Shown here piece by piece: positions 1-6,107 of a stretch of DNA of 8,042 nucleotides (its first letter is position 1; each line of letters starts with the position of its first letter). Under the pieces are notes generated by a model, which searched no databases, was not told the DNA's origin, and saw nothing but the letters and a program-made list of their open reading frames with translations. The position numbers were made by a program, and so were the translations under genes. Where the stretch lies: assembly GCA_016931665.1 (NCBI GenBank), contig JAFGEH010000233.1, positions 1 through 8,042 of the forward strand, read 5' to 3'. The stretch is from Candidatus Cloacimonadota bacterium. Lineage in GTDB: Bacteria > Cloacimonadota > Cloacimonadia > Cloacimonadales > TCS61.

Positions 1-218
1 ATCCAGATGAAACAGGTATTGCTCAGTATCAATCCTGTTAGATAAACCAGGAGTTTATTCTTTTTCACTTCTAAAGAGGATCGGACACCAGTTCTATTGA
101 ATCTGAACAGTGAAAGTAAATTTCTAAAGCTACAAATGCCTTCCTGTTGCAGGCATCGAGCCAGATGTAATTGACTGCTTCCAATAATACCGAACAACAG
201 GGCCGAAGAATTGATCAC
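1..218 (-). CDS. Probable multi-spanning membrane protein, N-terminal fragment (possibly EamA/DMT-like)
   Basis: On the minus strand an open frame starts with GTG at 218-216 and stays open for 72 codons to the window edge, so the C-terminal part is missing. A weak ribosome site, AAAGG (232-228), lies 9 nt upstream. The start is only 4 nt past the methyltransferase stop, which fits the third gene of an operon. The product begins MINSSALLFGIIGSS, a hydrophobic segment of about 15 residues. A polar, basic stretch follows, then a second hydrophobic segment at about residues 55-72 (beginning LLVYLTGLILSN) preceded by KKNK. This helix / basic loop / helix layout resembles the start of EamA/drug-metabolite-type transporters, but the fragment is too short to prove the family. 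If it is a transporter, its position after a glycosyltransferase and a methyltransferase would suit moving a lipid or sugar-lipid product, which is inference. Confidence 0.5.
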   Translation of the reverse strand, partial: MINSSALLFGIIGSSQLHLARCLQQEGICSFRNLLSLFRFNRTGVRSSLEVKKNKLLVYLTGLILSNTCFIW

Positions 219-222
219 TTTT

Positions 223-714
223 TCAAGCCTTTATTCTCTGACCAACGACTCGATGAATGGACCCAGCCATAGGAAGTTTCACAAATCTAGGCAGTACTTC
301 ATGTTCCTTTTTCCAAGTAAGGAAAAGCCATTTATGTTCCAGAAAATTAAACGCAGCAGTTATATCCCAGATTGGCGGTAGTACGAGAACCACTTTCTGG
401 CCAATTCTCTGCAGTTCCCGGAAAAACCTTATCGGATCATCCACATGTTCCAAGGTATGAGAGCAAAGTACGGTAGGAAAGGCTTTATCAGCAAATGGCA
501 GGGAATATATATTGTCGATCTGCACAAATCTGGGTAATTCCTGATGCTGAACAATATCAACATTGATCCCTCCCCCATCCGTCCTGCCACAGCAGATGTT
601 CAGATCCCATGTCTGTCGATAGAGAATCTTATCCTTCATAATCTCGTAACTGATAATGTTGGTAATCTTGGTAAGAAGAATAAACAGAATGGAAATTATA
701 ATGATTGCAGTCAA
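223..714 (-). CDS. Small class I SAM-dependent methyltransferase (Methyltransf_11-like)
   Basis: A 163-residue protein. Its core looks like a class I S-adenosylmethionine methyltransferase: a motif I-like stretch LNICCGRTDGGGINVDI (38-54), then SLPFADKAF (71-79) and LCSHTLEHVDDP (83-94), the signature seen after strand 4 in Methyltransf_11 proteins, then a VVLVLPP strand (108-114). Motif I is degenerate compared with the usual DxGxGxG. The start is TTG (714-712), overlapping the TGA of the upstream fusion gene as TTGA, so translation is probably coupled. This start gives a hydrophobic N-terminus (about residues 2-22) that could be a membrane anchor. An alternative ATG at residue 26 (639-637) would remove it. 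No strong Shine-Dalgarno sequence decides between them. The acceptor is unknown. The operon with a GT4 enzyme suggests a lipid, glycan or sugar substrate, but this is inference. Confidence 0.72.
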   Translation of the reverse strand: MTAIIIISILFILLTKITNIISYEIMKDKILYRQTWDLNICCGRTDGGGINVDIVQHQELPRFVQIDNIYSLPFADKAFPTVLCSHTLEHVDDPIRFFRELQRIGQKVVLVLPPIWDITAAFNFLEHKWLFLTWKKEHEVLPRFVKLPMAGSIHRVVGQRIKA

Positions 715-3065
715 TTCACAAACTCATGAAAGAAGTTATTCCAGCTTGATTTTCCCATAACATTTTCCCGGCTGGCCTGGCGCATTTTCAGTATTTTTTC
801 AGGCGATTCATCCATTGTCAGCAGATACTCCCTGATGGAACTGCGCCATACTTCGGGATCCATGTCTGATATCACCCTTCCGGTCAGATTATTCTCGATA
901 ATCTCTTTCGGTCCGCCGGCTGAACTCACAAAGGCAGGCAGGCAGCAGGCCTGGGCTTCCAGCACAGACATGCCGTAAGTATCAGCAGTACTCGGGAAAA
1001 GAAAAAGGTCGGCACCGGAATAGAAATCGGGAAGGGAATTACGATCCACCTTGCCGGTGAAGATGATGTTATCGTGCTGGAAGCGCTTCTGAAACTCACT
1101 ACGATGAGGGCCTTCCCCCACCAGTAAAAGGTAGAGATCGGGAAATTCCCTTTGCAGTTTCAGAAAAGCTTCCATTATCACATCCAGATTTTTATCTTTG
1201 GAGATCCTGCCGGTATAAAGCAGGTATTTCCCTTCCCTGATTTCGAACTCATTCTGCAGAAAAGCACGCCCGTTCCGCCGGGGAAAGAACACATCATATT
1301 CTATGCCACGGGGAAATATTTTCATTTTAGAACGATCGATGCCTCTTTCTTCCAGAATATCCATATAACTGCGGGAAGGTACATACAGTTCATCCATCTG
1401 CTGGTAGAACCACTGAGTATAGCCATCTACCAGGGATACCAGTGATTCGTCATCTTTTATGCCGTTTGTCTGCAGGCGAAAATCTGTGTGATATATACCG
1501 GTGCAGGGCAAATTGAAGAGTTTGGCAGTTAGCAGAGCCAACAGCCCGATGGGACCGGGAGTGGAGATCAATATCTTATCCGGGTTGGCCCGGTATATTT
1601 TTTCCATGGCTGTAAGCGGGGAGGGAATCCTGATCTTCTGATGCTCATAGTAGGGTAGTTCAAATCCATGCATCAGAGGCAGATTAATAAAGTTCTCATC
1701 ATCGGACTTCTGACTGTGAATGCCCACAATTTTCAGGCGGTAATTGGCCTTCCTGGATAATTCATGCACTTTGGTTAGAGTGGCAGAAACGCCATTCAGA
1801 TCTTCCAGAGTATCCGAAAACCAGAGAATGTTTTTCTCTTTTTTCTCCTGAAAACAATCAAACCGTTTCTGTAAATCCATCAGCAGGTTGCGGTTGGCAT
1901 GAAGGTGGCTGATAGTGGAATAGAAAGGAAGAGTCAAAAAGACACCCGGCAGCGAAGAGGAAAAATTGCGGATCAACTTCAGAAGGTTGCCCTGACTCAG
2001 ATTTTCGGCAAAAGATTCCAGGAGAACCTTGAAAAAGCTGTCTACAATATCAGAGATCTTGGCATAGGCTATCTGAAATCTTTCCTCCAGAGAAATGTTG
2101 TTTTTCTGTTTCTGCAGAGTCTGGATCAGTTCGTTGTAATTCTTTTTCAGTTCGTCATCCATACCGTTGGAAATCCGATTCAGATTTTTTAATTTCATCC
2201 GGGTGATCAGGCTCAATGATTCTTCATTATACAGAAAATCAGAGATCTTCCCGAAGAAAGTAGTATTGAAACTTTTACTTTTAGTCTTGGCGAAATCCAG
2301 AGCAATTTTATACAGGGTAAAAGCCAGGCCCTGAAAATCATTATGCCTGCCTCCAGCTGCAGTTTTTCTATTTCTGATCGCATCCAGAAATTCTTCGCTC
2401 GTTGCAGCCTGAGCTGTAGTATAGGTTTTACCCAGGAAGATCCCGGCATGGTCGTCAGACCCACCGGTGTACCCTTTCACCCAGGGATCACTACTGGCAG
2501 GTTTTATCCTATATTTCTGCTCCAATTCCCTGAGATGATCCGGATTAAGGCTGCTTAATACCCTGTAAAATATATCATTATGCAGCTCGTTGCGGCCTCC
2601 GTTCCTGACTTCGAACACATCAAACATCAGGATCAGTTTCTCCAAATGTTCGAGAGTCAGTTTCCCGTTGACGGAATAGGTGGCATGGGCTATGGAATGG
2701 GTTAATCTCTCCTGCAGCAGATAATCCCGTAAATCATAGATATTTGTTCTGATCGTCTGTATTATATCAAATTGCATCTCATTCAGTCCATAAATCAGAA
2801 TATGAATCTTGCAATTATCTTCCGGGAAATAGGTGGTAGCTTCCAGACCGACAATTACGTGCTCCGGATATCTGGCTTTCAGGATCAGGGCTCCGTCTAT
2901 TCTGTTATGATCGGTAATGGTAACAAAATTCATCTTCTGTTTTTTCAATTCTTTGTATATAAAGATAGGATCCGTGTACGATTCCGCTGCTCCCAGACGC
3001 TGCAGGAACCATTCGGAAGGGTGTTCCGAGTATGCTGAATGACAGTGTAAATCTGCTTTTATCAT
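711..3065 (-). CDS. PHP-domain phosphoesterase / GT4 glycosyltransferase fusion protein
   Basis: A 784-residue two-domain protein. Residues 1 to about 240 form a PHP metal-dependent phosphoesterase domain with what appears to be the full ligand set: HCH (H7, H9), TDH (H53), E75, H88, H127 and DDH (D204, H206). Residues 245-410 are helical and charged with a hydrophobic patch (about 373-385), function unknown. Residues about 412-784 form a GT-B glycosyltransferase of family GT4. Visible motifs are STPGP (501-505), YHTDF (525-529), FPRGIEYDVFFP (584-595), YTGRISKDKN (617-626), GEGP (650-653) and DTYGMSVLE (695-703), the last being the E-x7-E motif with Asp in first place. The STPGP, YHTDF and DTxG motifs resemble the MgtA/SqdX/PimB group, which often glycosylates lipids. 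The frame extends six codons upstream to a TTG (3083), but AGGGAG (3077-3072) is ideally spaced 6 nt before the ATG at 3065, giving the natural PHP start MIKADLHCHS. Neither donor nor acceptor can be read from sequence. An array of Pho-box-like repeats lies upstream. Confidence 0.9.
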   Translation of the reverse strand: MIKADLHCHSAYSEHPSEWFLQRLGAAESYTDPIFIYKELKKQKMNFVTITDHNRIDGALILKARYPEHVIVGLEATTYFPEDNCKIHILIYGLNEMQFDIIQTIRTNIYDLRDYLLQERLTHSIAHATYSVNGKLTLEHLEKLILMFDVFEVRNGGRNELHNDIFYRVLSSLNPDHLRELEQKYRIKPASSDPWVKGYTGGSDDHAGIFLGKTYTTAQAATSEEFLDAIRNRKTAAGGRHNDFQGLAFTLYKIALDFAKTKSKSFNTTFFGKISDFLYNEESLSLITRMKLKNLNRISNGMDDELKKNYNELIQTLQKQKNNISLEERFQIAYAKISDIVDSFFKVLLESFAENLSQGNLLKLIRNFSSSLPGVFLTLPFYSTISHLHANRNLLMDLQKRFDCFQEKKEKNILWFSDTLEDLNGVSATLTKVHELSRKANYRLKIVGIHSQKSDDENFINLPLMHGFELPYYEHQKIRIPSPLTAMEKIYRANPDKILISTPGPIGLLALLTAKLFNLPCTGIYHTDFRLQTNGIKDDESLVSLVDGYTQWFYQQMDELYVPSRSYMDILEERGIDRSKMKIFPRGIEYDVFFPRRNGRAFLQNEFEIREGKYLLYTGRISKDKNLDVIMEAFLKLQREFPDLYLLLVGEGPHRSEFQKRFQHDNIIFTGKVDRNSLPDFYSGADLFLFPSTADTYGMSVLEAQACCLPAFVSSAGGPKEIIENNLTGRVISDMDPEVWRSSIREYLLTMDESPEKILKMRQASRENVMGKSSWNNFFHEFVN

Positions 3066-3071
3066 GTTCAT

Positions 3072-3077
3072 CTCCCT
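3072..3077 (-). promoter_or_regulatory. Ribosome-binding site that fixes the start of the PHP-GT4 gene
   Basis: On the minus strand AGGGAG is followed by ATGAAC and then ATG (3065-3063). The 6-nt spacing selects this ATG over the TTG at 3083 and the ATG at 3071. Those lie upstream of, or directly against, the site and could not use it. Confidence 0.7.
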
Positions 3078-3112
3078 GATCAAATTGCTCCACTGTATTC
3101 TTACGAAGATTT

Positions 3113-3152
3113 TATTAAGACTTGATAAGCTTTCGGTTAAGAATATGTTAAA
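3113..3152 (-). promoter_or_regulatory. Pho-box-like repeat array upstream of the PHP-GT4 operon
   Basis: Reading the minus strand toward the fusion gene, four heptamers follow one another: TTTAACA (3152-3146), CTTAACC (3141-3135), CTTATCA (3129-3123) and CTTAATA (3119-3113). The steps are 11, 12 and 10 bp, so the outer repeats are exactly three 11-bp turns apart. The consensus CTTAACA is the same as in the array facing the porin. Direct TTAACA repeats with about 11-bp phasing are the known binding pattern of PhoP (B. subtilis). E. coli PhoB boxes share the 7+4 bp layout, and cyanobacterial SphR uses CTTAACC-like repeats. The array ends 47 nt before the preferred ATG. The best -10 candidate, AAGAAT (3102-3097), matches only 4 of 6 positions, so the promoter itself is weakly supported. 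Confidence 0.6.
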
Positions 3153-3242
3153 GAAATTTCTTGCTCCGGTTTTCTATCCCGATGTCCTCGGATGCATATT
3201 CTCATAAGCTCTATCTGCACGATATATAATGAAATACAAACA

Positions 3243-3282
3243 CTTAACACAATCTTAACATAACCTTTATATGCAGTTAACT
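3243..3282 (+). promoter_or_regulatory. Pho-box-like repeat array upstream of the porin-pst operon
   Basis: Four heptamers sit in perfect 11-bp phase: CTTAACA (3243-3249), CTTAACA (3254-3260), CTTTATA (3265-3271) and GTTAACT (3276-3282). The first two are identical and the last two match at 5 of 7 positions each. Heptamers separated by 4 bp are the layout expected for a PhoB/PhoP-type response regulator, which binds one helical face of DNA. The array takes the place of a -35 element and ends 9 nt before a good -10 box, a class II activator arrangement. The downstream genes are phosphate-uptake genes, so phosphate-starvation control is the natural reading. The regulator itself is not in this window. 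Confidence 0.75.
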
Positions 3283-3291
3283 TTCAGAAAG

Positions 3292-3297
3292 TACAAT
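3292..3297 (+). promoter_or_regulatory. -10 element of the porin-pst promoter
   Basis: TACAAT matches the TATAAT consensus at 5 of 6 positions. It lies 9 nt after the last Pho-box-like repeat and 29 nt before the porin GTG start. No -35 hexamer is seen, which is typical of activator-dependent Pho promoters. A separate TATAAT at 3225-3230 upstream of the repeats has no convincing -35 and is less likely to be the main promoter. Confidence 0.55.
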
Positions 3298-3326
3298 CAA
3301 GGCGAATCTTTATCAAGGAGGAAAAA

Positions 3327-4376
3327 GTGAGAAAAATTCTCATCGTTGCATTATTGTTCGTATTTGCTACCGGCCTGTTGCTGGCAGAGACCAAGTTTAA
3401 AATGGAACTCTGGAATCGCTGGACCTACAAGCTGATCGATGGCAATGTCAAAACTAATGAAATGTCACTGGCCCGTGGTTATTTCCGGCTGGAACCCAAA
3501 TTCAGTGAAAACATCAGTGGTCGTTTCAATCTGGATTATTTTTCCCAGGAAGAAGCGATTGATGGCGCTGGACTCAAGCTTAAATACGCCTACCTGGATT
3601 TCAAGAATTTCATCCCGGTCAAGGATGCCACTCTTACTGTGGGTTTAATGAAAACCTATTTCGGCACCATCTACGAATGGGAATATCCCCTGATCGAGAA
3701 GGACCCCTCCGATCTCTACAAATTCGTCAGCTCCACAGATTACGGGCTGGGCGTATCCGGCTATTTCCCCAAAGGTTATGGTACTTATGCCCTGGCTGTT
3801 TATAATGGAGAAGGCTACAAGAAGACTGGTGGCGCCATTAACAAAGACCTGAACTATCTGGCCAATCTCAGAGTGACACCGATCGTCGGAGTTACCCTGG
3901 GCGGTTCTTACATGTTCCAGAGCAAGAATGATTCTGAGATTGAAGAAGACGGAGAAATGATCGACAATCCCGCCCGGGAAGAGTACAATCTGATCGCCGG
4001 CGTAGGTAAATTCGCCTACGGTCCCGTAAGTGTACTGGCACAATACCTAAACAAAGTCAAGTCCAAACCCAATGTTGATGACTACGAAGATGTCACCAGC
4101 ACCGTTATTTCCGTAATGCCTCTGTTCAAAGTTAATAACAAAATCGATATTCTGGGAAGATACGACATGTATGATCCTAATACCGATCAGGATGACGACG
4201 GTTATAACATCATCATCGCCGGAGTTAACTATCACATTATGAAAGACTCCAAGAATGCTCCCAAACTCTTCGTTCAGCTTAATTATGAAATGAAGCAATA
4301 CGAAGCCAGTGACCATGACGATGAAACCCAGATCCTGGCGCAACTGCGCTGGATATTCTCGGAAACCTTCAAGTAA
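3327..4376 (+). CDS. Outer-membrane porin, probable phosphate-selective porin (OprO/OprP-like)
   Basis: A 349-residue exported beta-barrel protein. The GTG start is fixed by a near-perfect AAGGAGG (3315-3321) 5 nt upstream. Residues 1-20 are a classic signal peptide (MRK, then a hydrophobic core, ending LLLA) with likely cleavage after A20. The mature chain shows alternating amphipathic strands separated by turns, with no other hydrophobic helix. The early region with RGYFRLEPKFSENISGRF (50-67) and the GLMKTYFG strand (106-113) resembles the porin O/P family. It is shorter than Pseudomonas OprP (roughly 410-440 residues). Several turns are strongly acidic (201-213, 251-255, 283-291, 327-333), including a DxNxDxDDDG pattern at 283-292 that looks like a calcium-binding loop. 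It would let phosphate cross the outer membrane to PstS. Evidence for phosphate is mainly its Pho-like promoter and its position 16 nt before pstS1. Substrate specificity is not proven. Confidence 0.82.
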   Translation: MRKILIVALLFVFATGLLLAETKFKMELWNRWTYKLIDGNVKTNEMSLARGYFRLEPKFSENISGRFNLDYFSQEEAIDGAGLKLKYAYLDFKNFIPVKDATLTVGLMKTYFGTIYEWEYPLIEKDPSDLYKFVSSTDYGLGVSGYFPKGYGTYALAVYNGEGYKKTGGAINKDLNYLANLRVTPIVGVTLGGSYMFQSKNDSEIEEDGEMIDNPAREEYNLIAGVGKFAYGPVSVLAQYLNKVKSKPNVDDYEDVTSTVISVMPLFKVNNKIDILGRYDMYDPNTDQDDDGYNIIIAGVNYHIMKDSKNAPKLFVQLNYEMKQYEASDHDDETQILAQLRWIFSETFK

Positions 4377-4392
4377 AAAACAGGAGAAAAAA

Positions 4393-5208
4393 ATGAATTT
4401 TAAGAAACTTTTGACTTTATCCGTCCTGATTTCTCTGATCAGCCTGCCTTTGCTGGCTCAGAGCGGCAAGATCACCATCGCCGGTTCAACTACCGTTCTG
4501 CCCATCGCTCAAGCCACAGCTGAAATCTTCATGGATTCTCATCCCGAGATTAATATTTCCGTCCGGGGTGGCGGTTCCAGTGTAGGTATCGCTTCCATCA
4601 TAGCCGGAACAGCCGATATCGGTGATGCCTCCCGTCATATTTCGACCAAGGAGATAGCCCAGGCCCGGGAAAATGGCATCAACCCTTACGAGAATATTGT
4701 AGCCAACGACGGTATCGCCATTATCCTGAATAAAAACAATCCGATTAACGACCTTTCGTTAAGCCAGTTACAATCCATCTATACCGGTAAAATCCAGAAC
4801 TGGAAAGAACTCGGTGGACCCAGCCTGCCCATTGTGCTGATCTCACGGGACGTTTCTTCAGGAACTTTCGAAGTGTTCAACAGCATCGTCCTCAGTGGTG
4901 CCAAAGCAGCTGAAAGTGCCTTGATGCTGGCTTCCAACAATGCAGTTGCCACCACGGTAAAAGATACTCCCGGAGCCATCGGTTATGCCGGACTGGGATA
5001 TGTTACCGACGCCATCAAAGCGATTAAAGTCAATGGCGTTATGCCTGCCAAGCAGACTATCCAGTCCAAGGAATATCCCATATCCCGGACACTGCACATG
5101 TATACGAACGGTGCTCCCAAAGGTATCGTTAAAACCTATATAGACTTCATTCTCTCCCCCGAAGGCCAGGCTCTGGTTGAAGAGCAGGGTTTCATAAGCG
5201 TTGACTGA
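4393..5208 (+). CDS. pstS: Phosphate ABC transporter periplasmic binding protein PstS (first copy)
   Basis: A 271-residue periplasmic phosphate-binding protein of the short PstS type. The start is the ATG at 4393, preceded by AGGAG (4382-4386) with 6-nt spacing. The open frame extends further upstream, but only inside the porin gene. Residues 1-22 are a signal peptide ending LPLLA, cleaved before Q23, with no lipobox, so the mature protein should be soluble. Ligand-binding loops are GSTTVLPI (31-38), SVRGGGSSVGI (56-66), GDASR (77-81), SRDVSSGTFEVF (151-162) and the PGAIGYAG loop (193-200). In this subfamily the Asp that binds phosphate in E. coli PstS (in GASD) lines up with Arg in GDASR. 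The gene follows the porin by 16 nt and is followed by a strong terminator, so it is probably made in excess over the permease. Confidence 0.95.
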   Translation: MNFKKLLTLSVLISLISLPLLAQSGKITIAGSTTVLPIAQATAEIFMDSHPEINISVRGGGSSVGIASIIAGTADIGDASRHISTKEIAQARENGINPYENIVANDGIAIILNKNNPINDLSLSQLQSIYTGKIQNWKELGGPSLPIVLISRDVSSGTFEVFNSIVLSGAKAAESALMLASNNAVATTVKDTPGAIGYAGLGYVTDAIKAIKVNGVMPAKQTIQSKEYPISRTLHMYTNGAPKGIVKTYIDFILSPEGQALVEEQGFISVD

Positions 5209-5225
5209 TCCTGGGTTAAACGAAT

Positions 5226-5259
5226 GGCATTGAGGGCATAGCCCTCAATGCCCTTTTTT
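5226..5259 (+). terminator. Intrinsic terminator/attenuator between the two pstS genes
   Basis: A perfect 12-bp inverted repeat, GGCATTGAGGGC (5226-5237) and GCCCTCAATGCC (5241-5252), with a 3-nt ATA loop. One C and six T (5254-5259) follow. It starts 17 nt after the pstS1 stop and ends 14 nt before the pstS2 ATG. The 14 nt hold only the ribosome site of pstS2 and leave no room for a new promoter after the hairpin. Partial read-through is therefore the likely way that pstS2-pstCAB is expressed. Confidence 0.9.
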
Positions 5260-5273
5260 AGAAAAGGAAGTTT

Positions 5274-6107
5274 ATGAAAATCTTCAGATCGGTCTCAGTT
5301 CTGATTCTTTTATTATTTTCAGCTACCTGCACCAGAGTGGAAAATAAACTGAAAATTGCCGGCTCCACAACTGTTCTGCCCATCGTACAGGCAGCAGCGG
5401 AAGTGTATATGGAACAGCACCCGCAGGTATCGATCTCAGTACGGGGCGGCGGTTCCAGCATCGGTATTAAATCCATCATCGGCAGGATTGTAGATTTGGG
5501 TAGCGCTTCCCGGCAGATCAATGAAAGGGAAATGAAACTGATAGCTGCCCAAGAAAAAAATCTGCAAGCCTTCCCCATAGCCCGCGATGCACTGACCATC
5601 ATCGTTCATCCGGATAATCCTGTTCTGAACCTGACTACCGGGCAGCTGCGACTGATCTATACCGGCGAACTTCACAACTGGCAACAGCTGGGCGGTCCGA
5701 ACCTGACCATAATTCCAATCTCCCGGGATGTATCCTCCGGGTCTTTTGAAGTATTTAATCATTTTATACTGGATTCGCTTTCCGTTGCTTCCGGGGCTAT
5801 GGTCCTGGCTTCCAACAATGCTGTAGCCACCACCGTAAGTTATACTCCCGGCGCCATTGGCTATGTGGGATACGGTTATGCCCATGAACAGGTAAAAATC
5901 ATTACGCTGGACGGGATCAGGCCGCAAGCTGAATCTATAATTTCGGGTGATTATCCGCTTTCACGCCAGCTGTATATCTACACACCAGACAAGCCGGAAC
6001 AGCTGGCCAGTGACTTTATCGCTTTTCTTCTCTCGGAGGAGGGACAGAATATTGTAACTCAGCAGGGTTTCATAAAATTGCATCAGACAGAGCCGGCTAA
6101 TGAATAA
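5274..6107 (+). CDS. pstS: Second PstS-type phosphate-binding protein, putative lipoprotein
   Basis: A 277-residue paralogue of the preceding PstS; by eye about half of aligned residues are identical, rising to nearly two thirds in the first 60 mature residues. Ligand loops are kept: GSTTVLPI (30-37), SVRGGGSSIGI (55-65), GSASR (76-80), SRDVSSGSFEVF (150-161) and PGAIGYVG (192-199). The leader differs from the first copy: a hydrophobic stretch ends SATC with Cys19. This is a loose lipobox, so the protein may be a lipid-anchored binding protein held near the permease, though the Ser at -3 and Thr at -1 are non-standard. The tail adds a short polar KLHQTEPANE. The ATG at 5274 has AAGGA (5264-5268) 5 nt upstream. 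Its last 8 nt overlap pstC, so it is translationally tied to the permease. It is probably a tandem duplicate that diverged in localisation. Confidence 0.92.
   Translation: MKIFRSVSVLILLLFSATCTRVENKLKIAGSTTVLPIVQAAAEVYMEQHPQVSISVRGGGSSIGIKSIIGRIVDLGSASRQINEREMKLIAAQEKNLQAFPIARDALTIIVHPDNPVLNLTTGQLRLIYTGELHNWQQLGGPNLTIIPISRDVSSGSFEVFNHFILDSLSVASGAMVLASNNAVATTVSYTPGAIGYVGYGYAHEQVKIITLDGIRPQAESIISGDYPLSRQLYIYTPDKPEQLASDFIAFLLSEEGQNIVTQQGFIKLHQTEPANE

Noticed and set aside
1152..2558. Plus-strand open frames opposite the PHP-GT4 gene
   Set aside because: They are short, with no family motifs or ribosome sites, and are fully explained by the fusion gene on the other strand.
3066..3083. N-terminal extension of the PHP-GT4 protein from TTG at 3083
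   Set aside because: The extension would place the AGGGAG ribosome site inside the coding region, and PHP proteins normally begin just before the HxH motif, as the ATG at 3065 does.
3225..3230. TATAAT hexamer upstream of the Pho-like repeats as the main porin promoter
   Set aside because: No acceptable -35 is found 16-18 nt upstream, and the repeats plus TACAAT at 3292-3297 form a better promoter closer to the gene. A minor promoter is still possible.
3645..4343. Minus-strand open frames opposite the porin gene
   Set aside because: They lack ribosome sites and recognisable motifs, and the plus strand has a clear exported porin. They are antisense shadows.
4309..4392. Longer pstS1 starting inside the porin gene
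   Set aside because: The extra 28 residues are polar and would bury the signal peptide. The ATG at 4393 has a well-spaced AGGAG and a normal leader.
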